From Candidatus Pelearchaeum sp. (GTDB lineage Archaea; Thermoproteota; Nitrososphaeria_A; Caldarchaeales; Caldarchaeaceae), in NCBI GenBank assembly GCA_015520425.1, contig WAQC01000100.1, forward strand, positions 1 through 13,138: a stretch of DNA of 13,138 bases. The letters run 5' to 3'. The notes under the pieces were generated by a model. That model made no database searches and was not told where the DNA came from. It saw nothing but the letters and a program-made list of their open reading frames with translations. Made by a program: the position numbers and the translations under genes. Every line of letters begins with the position of its first letter. Positions within the stretch are counted from its first letter, which is position 1. This document shows positions 1-5,832 of this stretch, in pieces.

Positions 1-2
1 AC

Positions 3-113
3 TCGTGCCCCCACTGCTCAGCAACTGGGCATGAGTCATGCTTTAACGACTGGCTCCTGATAAGGAACGCCTGCCCGCTATGTAGGAGGCCAATACTTGA
101 GGAGGTGGGCTGA
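3..113 (+). CDS. C-terminal end of a RING-finger-like zinc-binding protein (5' truncated)
   Basis: The gene enters from the left edge; only its last 36 codons are visible, in frame 3, ending at TGA 111-113. The fragment carries six potential zinc ligands in the order C-x2-C-x4-H-x2-C-x10-C-x2-C. The patterns HESCFNDW and CPLCRRPI are typical of the second half of RING fingers: a Trp four residues after the sixth ligand, then CPxCR. The first Cys pair of a full RING would lie just outside the window. RING domains bind two zinc ions and often act as E3 ubiquitin ligases in eukaryotes; some archaea use small RING proteins with ubiquitin-like modifiers. Spacing is identical to the membrane RING protein at 1441-2139. 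The next gene begins 2 bp after the stop and its SD site lies inside this coding region, so the two are probably co-transcribed. Function beyond zinc binding and protein interaction cannot be stated. Confidence 0.75.
   Translation, partial: SCPHCSATGHESCFNDWLLIRNACPLCRRPILEEVG
101..107 (+). promoter_or_regulatory. Strong Shine-Dalgarno site for the 116-439 gene
   Basis: GGAGGTG lies 8 nt before the ATG at 116, inside the end of the RING fragment gene. It matches the archaeal 16S rRNA 3' tail and supports internal translation within a polycistronic message. Confidence 0.7.
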
Positions 114-115
114 GC

Positions 116-439
116 ATGTCGGAGCAGCGTAAGCGTAATGAGGATGTCGTGGAGATTGACCTAAGCTATATTGAGACTCCGCGAGGAAGGGTTGCGGCGT
201 TTGAGACCGTGAAACAACTCGCCAACGCGATTGTACTGCTAAACGAGGAGGAGGAGAACATAAGAAACGAGCTTAGACGAATAGCGCGAGGCCCCGTAGA
301 TGAGCAGCGTGTAAAGAGTATTGAGGAGAGGCTGGACAGGATTGAGCAGAGATTGGATGATATGATGACGACGCAGGACTATATACTGGACACCCTACAG
401 GAGCTCACCAACGCGATAGCTGGATTGAAGAAGAAGTGA
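116..439 (+). CDS. Small coiled-coil protein of unknown function (107 aa)
   Basis: I do not recognise the family. The ATG at 116 has an SD site (GGAGGTG) 8 nt upstream. The protein is highly charged, has no Cys and no membrane segment, and should be cytoplasmic. Residues 1-30 look like a short non-helical or mixed segment. Residues 31-57 form an amphipathic helix rich in Glu and Arg. Residues 62-105 show clear heptads (I69, L73, I76, L80, then Y89, L91, L94, L97), as in a short two-stranded coiled coil. It ends in a run of Lys. It follows the RING fragment with a 2 bp gap, so the two products may act together, for example as a dimerising partner, but that is inference. Its stop codon is only 11 bp from the stop of the convergent coiled-coil gene. 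Confidence 0.75.
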   Translation: MSEQRKRNEDVVEIDLSYIETPRGRVAAFETVKQLANAIVLLNEEEENIRNELRRIARGPVDEQRVKSIEERLDRIEQRLDDMMTTQDYILDTLQELTNAIAGLKKK

Positions 440-450
440 AGAGAAACGCT

Positions 451-1299
451 CTAGGAGGTTAGGATTGCTCTCCTTATCTCGGTTATTACCTCCTCTAGAC
501 GCGCTCTCCTGGATTCCAGCTCATTAACCTCTTCCTGCAGCTGTTTCTTGCGTGCTTCTAGGTTTGTGAGCTCGTTCTTCAGGCGTGTGGCGTCTGCCTC
601 AAGCTTCCGCGCCTCCTCAAGCTGCTGCTCCAGTATAGCCAGCTTGGAGTCCAGCTCCTTCTCCTTCCTTATGAGCCGCTCCATCCTTATCTCGCGTAGC
701 TTAATCATCTTATCCACGCGCCTAATCTCCTCGTCAAACCTGCTTCGCGTCTCCTCAAAGGACGCGAGATACTTCTCCTTCAGCTCGCGTATCTCCTCCT
801 CCAGCCTCTCCTTACGCTGCTGCAAGTCCTTCAAAGCCTCCTGCGTCTGGGCTATCTGCCGCTCCTTCCTCTCAAGCTCAGCCCTCCACTGGTCTACCTC
901 CTCCTTAAGCCGCCTAAGGTTGTTCCGCTCAGTCTCAAAGCGCCGTATATCCTCGTTGAGTAGCATACGCTCCCTGTCTAGGGCGTTGATAATCTCCATC
1001 ACGGCTTCTTGCATGGACTTAATCTGGGAACCGTAATCCTTCAGGCTTGTGAGCGAGGAATAAACCTCCTCAGCCCTCTTGAGGAGGGCGTCCATCTGGC
1101 TTGTAACCGTCATGGGTGAGGATGTCTGGGTTATTACCGTCCTAACATCCTCCTTAAGCTTGGCCAACGCCTCCTCAAGCAGGGATACCCTCTCCTCAAG
1201 CCTGTTTAGAAACTCGCTACGTAGGGCTTCTATCTCCTTCCTAACATCCGCTAATGTCTCTCCCTTCTTCCCGCCGAGGATGCCCATGAATTCTCGCAT
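451..1299 (-). CDS. Long coiled-coil (SMC/Rad50-arm-like) protein, 282 aa
   Basis: An almost entirely alpha-helical, Glu/Lys/Arg/Leu-rich protein without Cys. Residues about 14-55 and 66-275 are predicted coiled coil, with a break around residues 56-68 (a Thr/Ser/Pro stretch, TQTSSPMTVT). There is no Walker A or B motif, hinge or ABC signature, so it is not an SMC or Rad50 ATPase; similarity to their arms would be compositional only. It resembles the many uncharacterised archaeal coiled-coil proteins annotated as chromosome segregation-like. The first ATG (1299) has a TATA box centred about 23 bp upstream, implying an essentially leaderless mRNA; ATG 1287 (the fifth codon, before GILGG) is a possible alternative. 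It is divergent from the membrane RING gene and convergent with the small coiled-coil gene. Role unknown; scaffold or tether is the most that can be inferred. Confidence 0.75.
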   Translation of the reverse strand: MREFMGILGGKKGETLADVRKEIEALRSEFLNRLEERVSLLEEALAKLKEDVRTVITQTSSPMTVTSQMDALLKRAEEVYSSLTSLKDYGSQIKSMQEAVMEIINALDRERMLLNEDIRRFETERNNLRRLKEEVDQWRAELERKERQIAQTQEALKDLQQRKERLEEEIRELKEKYLASFEETRSRFDEEIRRVDKMIKLREIRMERLIRKEKELDSKLAILEQQLEEARKLEADATRLKNELTNLEARKKQLQEEVNELESRRARLEEVITEIRRAILTS

Positions 1300-1316
1300 T
1301 TAGCATGGGGGACGGC

Positions 1317-1326
1317 CTTATAAAAA
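1317..1326 (-). promoter_or_regulatory. TATA box for the coiled-coil gene (minus strand)
   Basis: Read on the minus strand this is TTTTTATAAG. Its centre is about 23 bp from ATG 1299 and 35 bp from the alternative ATG 1287. This fits a leaderless transcript or one with a leader of about 9 nt. Confidence 0.6.
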
Positions 1327-1387
1327 CTGTGTCTCGGATTTCGTCGGAAGACCTAATCCACGATACAGAATCTTCGCGTAGCTATTC

Positions 1388-1396
1388 TTTTAAATA
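1388..1396 (+). promoter_or_regulatory. TATA box for the membrane RING gene
   Basis: TTTTAAATA matches the archaeal TATA consensus. Transcription would begin near 1418-1421, giving a leader of about 20 nt. The leader contains a GGGTGG SD-like stretch (1428-1433) before the ATG at 1441. Confidence 0.6.
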
Positions 1397-1440
1397 AGAG
1401 ACGCCGATAATGGTTGCGCGATGCCTAGGGTGGATGCACG

Positions 1441-2139
1441 ATGATGGTTACCGTTGAGGAGGCTCTTGCGCGGTTCTTCAAGATAGGCGCTGTCCTCGCC
1501 CTGCTGGGGGCGCTTCACATGCTCACGCTCCTCCTCCCCTGGTATGTGGTCTCCCCCGACACGCTGGTCCAGGTCTACATCAACGGCTACAACGTCCTTG
1601 AGACGCTGGCTCTCTCAGTTGTGGGCGGAGTCCTCGCGGGCGTGGGGTTATTTGTATCAAGCTTCATGAGCAGGGTGAGTAGAGTGAGGCTCGTCTTAAC
1701 CTCGCTGGCGATTGCTGGCGGAGCTCTGGCAGCGCTCTCGCCAACATACTTGTTGATGGTTAAGATACCCCGCCTACAGGTTGCTGGTAATATTGAGTGG
1801 GGCCTCTTCGCCTCGCTCTTCACAGCCCTCGCTCTCCTCGCTGTGGGAATCCTCGCTGCGCTCACACGCCTCTCAGAACCAAGATACACATACAGCTTCA
1901 CGGGCACGACAGCAAGCACGATGCCCCAGCTAGAAGAGACAAGCGGGGGCGAGACAACATTTGAGCCAGCAGAGAGCGTAGATGAGGGGGCTATGTGCAC
2001 AATCTGCTACCAAGACGTATCGGCTGACGACGCTGTAAAATGCGCCTCGTGTGGCATGGTTTATCATAGGGGTTGTATAGATGAGTGGGTCAGCCTGAAC
2101 GGTAACTGCCCCAATTGTAAGAGTGTGGTGAAGTCCTAA
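1441..2139 (+). CDS. Four-helix membrane protein with C-terminal cytoplasmic RING-like (C4HC3) zinc finger
   Basis: 232 aa. Four hydrophobic helices are visible at about residues 13-37, 54-76, 82-108 and 118-141. The TM2-TM3 loop (SRVSRVR) is strongly positive, so by the positive-inside rule both ends are cytoplasmic. Residues 145-183 are a Thr/Ser/Glu-rich linker. The last 50 residues hold eight zinc ligands: C186, C189, C201, C204, H209, C212, C223 and C226. HRGCIDEW followed by CPNCK is very like eukaryotic RING-H2 E3 ligases. The usual fourth-ligand His of a CGHxFH core is Met206, apparently compensated by the extra C201, giving a C4HC3 order as in RING-CH or PHD fingers. Membrane-anchored RING proteins in eukaryotes are E3 ligases; here a role in protein modification or a non-enzymatic interaction is inference. 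An in-frame stop at 1426 and the SD-like GGGTGG support the start at 1441 (ATG 1444 is also possible). glyS follows at 51 bp. Confidence 0.8.
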   Translation: MMVTVEEALARFFKIGAVLALLGALHMLTLLLPWYVVSPDTLVQVYINGYNVLETLALSVVGGVLAGVGLFVSSFMSRVSRVRLVLTSLAIAGGALAALSPTYLLMVKIPRLQVAGNIEWGLFASLFTALALLAVGILAALTRLSEPRYTYSFTGTTASTMPQLEETSGGETTFEPAESVDEGAMCTICYQDVSADDAVKCASCGMVYHRGCIDEWVSLNGNCPNCKSVVKS

Positions 2140-2175
2140 AGAGGTAGCGGCTCTCACTACCAAGCCGAGGCTCCT

Positions 2176-2181
2176 GGTGAT
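2176..2181 (+). promoter_or_regulatory. Shine-Dalgarno site for glyS
   Basis: GGTGAT lies 9 nt before ATG 2191. I see no TATA box in the 51 bp gap after the RING gene, so glyS is probably read from the upstream message or from a promoter inside the RING gene. Confidence 0.5.
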
Positions 2182-2190
2182 GCGGAGACT

Positions 2191-3639
2191 ATGGGGATGG
2201 ATGAAATCATAAGACTCGCGCTGGAGCGCGGCTTCTTCTTCCCATCAGCCGAAATCTACCCTAAGACACCCGCAGGGCTGTGGGACTACGGCCACCTAGG
2301 CGTTCTCCTGAAGCAGAAGTATATACAGGCATGGATTCGCGAGGTTGTGCGCCGCGATGAGATGATTCTCGTAGACGGCTCGCAGATACTCCCCCGCGAT
2401 GTCTTCGTCGCTTCTGGGCATCTGGAGAGCTTCGCAGACCCAGTGAGCACATGCCTCAAGTGCCGAGCCATACACCGCGTTGATAGGCTGGTAGAAGAGG
2501 TTGCGGGAATCAAGGTTCCTGAGAGGACACCGCCTGAGCAGATAACCGCCCTCATACGCGAGCATAACGTGCGCTGCCCCTCATGCGGCGGCGAGCTGGG
2601 CGAGGTGAGTCTATTCAACATGATGTTTAGGCTGAGCGTCGGGGCTTCTGGCGATGAAGCATACCTAAGGCCAGAGACATGCCAGAACCTCTTCATAGAC
2701 TTCCCACGCATATACAAAATCTCGCGGCGTAAGCTTCCAGTAGGGTTTGCGCAGGTGGGTAAGAGCTTTAGGAACGAGATTTCGCCGCGCCAATCATTAA
2801 CTAGACTACGCGAGTTCTACCAGGCCGAGGTGGAGGTCTTCTTCAACCCAGCCAAGGCCAACGAGCTGGAGAAGTTTGAGAGCTTCAGGAGCTATCCGCT
2901 CCGCCTATACTTTGACGACAGGATGCATGTAATCACATGCGGCGAGGCTGTGGAGAGCGGCATAGTATCAAGCCGCCTAGCGGCATACTATCTGGCGCTC
3001 ATACAGAGCTTCTACCTCAAGCTGGGCATACCAGAGGAGAAGCTGCGTATAAGAAGGCTGTTGGAGGATGAGAAGGCTTTCTACGCCGTTGAGGCATGGG
3101 ACTTGGAGGTCTTGACAAGCATAGGCTGGATGGAGCTAGTGGCCTGCAACAATCGCGGAGACTACGACCTAAGCGGCCACGCGCGAGTGAGCCGCGCAGA
3201 CATGCAGGTCTTTGAGGACGGCGAAAAATTCACACCCCACGTATTTGAGCTCTCCATGGGCGTTGACAGGAGCATACTGGCGCTCTTAGACCTGGGATAC
3301 AGGGTAGAGAACGGGCGGACGGTTCTAAAGCTCCACCCAGCGCTAGCACCATACTCTGCTGCCGTCTTCCCGCTTGTTGATAAGCCAGAGCTGGTCAGCA
3401 AGGCGCGAGAGCTCTACGAATCCCTCAAACTAGATATGGATGTTTTCTACGATGAGAGCGGCTCCATAGGGAGGAGATATAGGCGCCAGGACGAGATAGG
3501 CACGCCATTCTGCATAACAATAGACCACCAAACACTAGAAGACAACACCGCGACAATAAGAGATAGAGACAGTATGCAGCAGGTTAGGTTGCCTATACCT
3601 GAAATCCCTAACTATCTCAGCAAAAAGACCAAACTATAG
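2191..3639 (+). CDS. glyS: Glycyl-tRNA synthetase, archaeal/eukaryotic alpha2 type
   Basis: A class II aminoacyl-tRNA synthetase that charges tRNA-Gly with glycine in the cytoplasm. The N-terminal part holds the family hallmark with KTPAGLWDYG near residues 25-34. A zinc-binding insertion has two Cys pairs (C88/C91 and C129/C132). RPETCQ at 160-165 belongs to the glycine site region. Motif 2 spans about 188-216 (FRNEISPR, then REFYQAEVEVF). Motif 3 is ELSMGVDR at 353-360, with the invariant Arg. The anticodon-binding domain runs from about residue 380 to 475 (RYRRQDEIGTPFC, then TIRDRDS). At 482 aa it is somewhat shorter than many archaeal homologues (about 550-580), so insertions are reduced, but all class II motifs are present. 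ATG 2197 is an alternative start. A small hairpin and T-tract follow the stop. Confidence 0.97.
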   Translation: MGMDEIIRLALERGFFFPSAEIYPKTPAGLWDYGHLGVLLKQKYIQAWIREVVRRDEMILVDGSQILPRDVFVASGHLESFADPVSTCLKCRAIHRVDRLVEEVAGIKVPERTPPEQITALIREHNVRCPSCGGELGEVSLFNMMFRLSVGASGDEAYLRPETCQNLFIDFPRIYKISRRKLPVGFAQVGKSFRNEISPRQSLTRLREFYQAEVEVFFNPAKANELEKFESFRSYPLRLYFDDRMHVITCGEAVESGIVSSRLAAYYLALIQSFYLKLGIPEEKLRIRRLLEDEKAFYAVEAWDLEVLTSIGWMELVACNNRGDYDLSGHARVSRADMQVFEDGEKFTPHVFELSMGVDRSILALLDLGYRVENGRTVLKLHPALAPYSAAVFPLVDKPELVSKARELYESLKLDMDVFYDESGSIGRRYRRQDEIGTPFCITIDHQTLEDNTATIRDRDSMQQVRLPIPEIPNYLSKKTKL

Positions 3640-3657
3640 CAGTTCTGCTTTGATTTT
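3638..3657 (+). terminator. Possible glyS terminator: short hairpin plus T-tract
   Basis: A five-base-pair stem with a two-base loop (AGCAG TT CTGCT, 3638-3649) overlaps the stop codon and runs into TTTGATTTT (3649-3657). Archaeal termination relies mainly on T-tracts, so the hairpin may be incidental. Confidence 0.35.
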
Positions 3658-3761
3658 CCACACGGGCGTAAGAAGCTAGGCAGCGCTATTGACGAGACAA
3701 GAAAAATTCGGAGCATTATTATCACATCTTAAGGGATGCGTCTCCAACGATAAAAAATTCC

Positions 3762-3776
3762 CTAAAGTGGCTTTAG
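3762..3776 (+). promoter_or_regulatory. Perfect 6-bp inverted repeat upstream of a TATA box (possible operator)
   Basis: CTAAAG TGG CTTTAG, with its centre about 27 bp upstream of the centre of the TATA-like element at 3792-3800. Position and symmetry suit a dimeric regulator of the PhoU-like gene, but a 6-bp palindrome can occur by chance. Confidence 0.3.
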
Positions 3777-3791
3777 CTGGCCGGGGTAGTC

Positions 3792-3800
3792 TTTAATTAT
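3792..3800 (+). promoter_or_regulatory. TATA-like element for the PhoU-like gene
   Basis: TTTAATTAT. Transcription would start near 3822, downstream of the possible GTG at 3807 and upstream of ATG 3843. The promoter therefore supports the ATG as the real start. Confidence 0.5.
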
Positions 3801-3842
3801 AGCCAGGTGGTATTATTTAGAGGATATCTGAGTGGTGCGGCG

Positions 3843-4508
3843 ATGTTCCCAGCAAGAGAACGTGAGCAGGACCTTCGTGTTAAGCTTCTCACACTAGCCC
3901 AAGACCATATGAGGAGTGTTGTGGATGTCATCAGGAAGACTAGCCTGATGATGGAATACCTGTGTAATGATGAGCCTATCCAAAAGCTTGAGGAGACCTA
4001 TGCTGATATTCTGAAGAGTGAGGAGAAGGCGCGCGATACGCGTAGGATTATTGAGGACGAGGTTACTAATGTCGGTGCGTTGCTCACCAACCGTGAGGAC
4101 TTTCTGAGACTTATACACGGGATAGACAGGATAGGCGACACCGCCGAGGGCGTGGCGTTCAGGATACTAAGCCTAGCGCGGGCTAAGCTGAAGATAAACA
4201 AAGATGTGGCTAAGAATATGTGCGTGCTGAGCGACGGCGTGCTGCACATAGTTATGAAACTACGCGAAGCACTCCTAGCTGTAACACTCAACCACGACAC
4301 GTTCAGCAGCAAACTTAAGGAGATTGAGGAGTCGGAGCGCGCTGTTGACGACCATTACAGGAATCTAGACCTCGCCATCCTGCAGAGCGAGATGCGCATA
4401 CCACAGCTCCTCCTCTCACGCGAGATAGTCTCAATGCTGGAGGACATCGCCGACAGGGCTGAGGAGACCGTGGAAACGCTGAGGGTTCTTTCATTCGTCA
4501 TACTATAA
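3843..4508 (+). CDS. PhoU-like (DUF47 / TIGR00153-type) helical protein
   Basis: 221 aa from the ATG at 3843, a normal size for DUF47. The opening MFPA and the all-helical pattern fit the family, whose members resemble PhoU and usually regulate Pit-type phosphate transporters. PhoU-like metal-binding patterns E/D-xxx-D recur: SEEKARD (59-65), DRIGD (95-99), ERAVDD (165-170) and EDIAD (200-204). There is no membrane segment, so it should be cytoplasmic and membrane-associated only through a partner. A longer reading frame starts at GTG 3807, but that codon lies too close to the TATA element; ATG 3843 has GGTG five bases upstream. No phosphate transporter is nearby, so the partner is unknown. 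The endonuclease gene begins 26 bp downstream on the same strand. Confidence 0.8.
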   Translation: MFPAREREQDLRVKLLTLAQDHMRSVVDVIRKTSLMMEYLCNDEPIQKLEETYADILKSEEKARDTRRIIEDEVTNVGALLTNREDFLRLIHGIDRIGDTAEGVAFRILSLARAKLKINKDVAKNMCVLSDGVLHIVMKLREALLAVTLNHDTFSSKLKEIEESERAVDDHYRNLDLAILQSEMRIPQLLLSREIVSMLEDIADRAEETVETLRVLSFVIL

Positions 4509-4534
4509 GAGTAGAGAAATATCATTAACGTGGG

Positions 4535-5092
4535 GTGCTGGTCTTGGATAGGGTTACGGCGGAGCTTATCCAAGACAGCCTGGTAGTCTGGGATGTTGAT
4601 GCTGGTAGGCGGCTCTTTAAAGAGGGGTTCTACGGCAAGCCGCTGGGGATACCGAAGCCGCGCGACGCTAATTTTGACGCGCCGCTCATACTAGACCTGA
4701 TAGAGGCCACATACCTAGTTGAGCGCGGCGTGCTGCGGGTGGTTAAAGATGGCACTGAGCTCACGCTGAAGGAGTTGCTGGAGTATGGTGAGCGGAACTA
4801 TGAGCGCTTCGCAGACAAGTATCTGGTTTACCGCGACCTCCGCAGGAGGGGGTTCATCATAACGCCAGGGATAAAGTTCGGGAGCGACTTCGCAGCGTAT
4901 AAGCATGGGCCAGGGATAGACCACGCGCCGTTCATCATACAGGTTAGAAGCGGCAGCGACCAGCTCTCCGCGCTGGACATAGTGCGCTCAGGCAGGCTGG
5001 CGACCTCTGTGAGGAAGCACTTCACAATAGCCGTTCCAGACCACATCAACAAGAAGGTAACTTACCTGGTCTTTGAGTGGTGGAAAGCATAG
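4535..5092 (+). CDS. endA: tRNA-splicing endonuclease, catalytic-type subunit
   Basis: 185 aa. EndA cuts bulge-helix-bulge intron junctions in archaeal pre-tRNA. The N-terminal half (about 1-75) is the family's mixed alpha/beta domain. The C-terminal catalytic domain (about 95-183) contains FGSDFAAY, GPGIDHAPF and SVRKHF. The expected catalytic triad is Y122, H130 and K161; the His-Lys distance of 31 matches the Methanocaldococcus enzyme. A catalytic-type subunit of this length forms either a homotetramer or an alpha2-beta2 enzyme with a separate structural subunit; no second subunit gene is in the window. The start is GTG 4535; a TATA-like stretch at 4502-4509 sits about 29 bp upstream, suggesting a nearly leaderless mRNA, although read-through from the PhoU-like gene is equally possible. 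It is convergent with the GcvH-TusA gene: the TAG stop at 5090-5092 directly abuts the last codon of that gene. Confidence 0.93.
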   Translation: MLVLDRVTAELIQDSLVVWDVDAGRRLFKEGFYGKPLGIPKPRDANFDAPLILDLIEATYLVERGVLRVVKDGTELTLKELLEYGERNYERFADKYLVYRDLRRRGFIITPGIKFGSDFAAYKHGPGIDHAPFIIQVRSGSDQLSALDIVRSGRLATSVRKHFTIAVPDHINKKVTYLVFEWWKA

Positions 5093-5767
5093 CTATACCC
5101 GCCTATATAGGACGTGGATTAGTTTCCCGCGCCGCTTCATATCAACCAGCTCCTGCCCCATGTCGCGCGCCCACTTGAGCATATCCACCTCGGTAGCTGG
5201 GTCTTGGGTAACCACGTGGAGCGTCTCACCAGGCTTAACGAACTTGAAGAAATAATCCCCAACCTTCGTCAGTATCATCTCACAGGTCTCTGCTAGGGCT
5301 GTTATCCTATGGTCTGGATAGCTCTTCAGACAGACTATACCCTCGCGGTCTATCTTCTCCTCATACCGCTTTACCGCATCCTCCCCAGTTAGTAGGCCTG
5401 CGAGTATGGGGTCGCTGTGGGTTTTGAGCTCCACTACCCAGCCATCGCCGTATGGGTCTTCAGCAACCTTACCAGGCTCAGCTACGACGCTCTCGTTTAT
5501 CCCAGCTATCTCGCCCTGGAGAGGGGCCCATAGTGGGCCAGTGAAGCGCTGGGACTCAAGCAACGCCAGCGACTGCCCCCTTTTGACGACAGTCCCAACA
5601 GGCCTGGGCTTAACGTTGCTTAGCTTCCCAACCTTGAAGAGCAGTGGAACAGCCACGCCAACGCGATAGGTAGAGCCGTCAAGCGGCCTGAGCCACACAT
5701 CATTATCAACATCATAGAAAAGCTCGCTGGGCAGTGGGCAGTCCTCAAGCTTAGAGCTCTCCCGCAT
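5093..5767 (-). CDS. Fusion of GcvH-like (non-lipoylatable) and TusA-like sulfur-carrier domains
   Basis: 224 aa with two recognisable parts. Residues about 33-115 align with glycine cleavage H protein: YRVGV, VGTVVKRGQSLALLES, APLQGEI and EDPYGDGW. At the lipoyl site (ESVKA in GcvH) it reads ESQRF, so the attached-lipoate lysine is Arg74 and classical lipoylation there is not possible. Residues about 140-224 align with TusA/SirA: GIVC with C146 at the sulfur-carrier position, then VKPGETLHVVTQDPATEVDM and WARDMGQELV. The usual CPxP after GxxC is CLKS, so Cys is kept and both Pro are lost. No GcvT or GcvP is nearby. TusA proteins receive sulfane sulfur from rhodanese-type donors. The upstream gene (65 bp, same strand) is a rhodanese, so a role in sulfur relay is likely by inference. 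Cytoplasmic; no signal peptide. No SD site is visible before ATG 5767. Confidence 0.82.
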   Translation of the reverse strand: MRESSKLEDCPLPSELFYDVDNDVWLRPLDGSTYRVGVAVPLLFKVGKLSNVKPRPVGTVVKRGQSLALLESQRFTGPLWAPLQGEIAGINESVVAEPGKVAEDPYGDGWVVELKTHSDPILAGLLTGEDAVKRYEEKIDREGIVCLKSYPDHRITALAETCEMILTKVGDYFFKFVKPGETLHVVTQDPATEVDMLKWARDMGQELVDMKRRGKLIHVLYRRV

Positions 5768-5832
5768 GGCTAGCTACGAAAATAGAATAAGGGGATGTTT
5801 TGTATGTGTCTCTATTATTCAAGAAATATTGT

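Larger units (their letters stand above)
3658..3842 (+). other. Intergenic region upstream of the PhoU-like gene
   Basis: About 185 bp without a supported gene. It is AT-richer than its neighbours. It contains a perfect inverted repeat (3762-3776), a TATA-like element (3792-3800), and a leader with GGTG (3834-3837) ahead of ATG 3843. No tRNA or convincing small RNA was seen. Confidence 0.5.

Noticed and set aside
548..1036. Ser-rich plus-strand open frame of 162 codons
   Set aside because: It is the antisense shadow of the coiled-coil gene at 451-1299; the composition (Ser/Arg/Leu) is what antisense of Glu/Lys/Arg codons gives, and it has no recognisable motif.
451..1299. SMC or Rad50 ATPase
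   Set aside because: Only coiled-coil composition is shared; there are no nucleotide-binding motifs or hinge.
3807..3842. GTG 3807 as the start of the PhoU-like protein
   Set aside because: It lies about 11 bp from the TATA element, too close to be transcribed; ATG 3843 has a GGTG site and gives the usual MFPA family start.
3640..3842. tRNA or structured RNA gene in the largest non-coding gap
   Set aside because: No cloverleaf, T-loop or other conserved RNA signature could be found by eye.
3940..3976. TGATGA motifs suggesting a C/D box small RNA
   Set aside because: They lie inside the PhoU-like coding frame, and no matching CTGA box and guide spacing was found.
5093..5767. Functional glycine cleavage H protein
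   Set aside because: The lipoyl-lysine position is Arg74, the protein is fused to a TusA-like domain and no other glycine cleavage gene is present.
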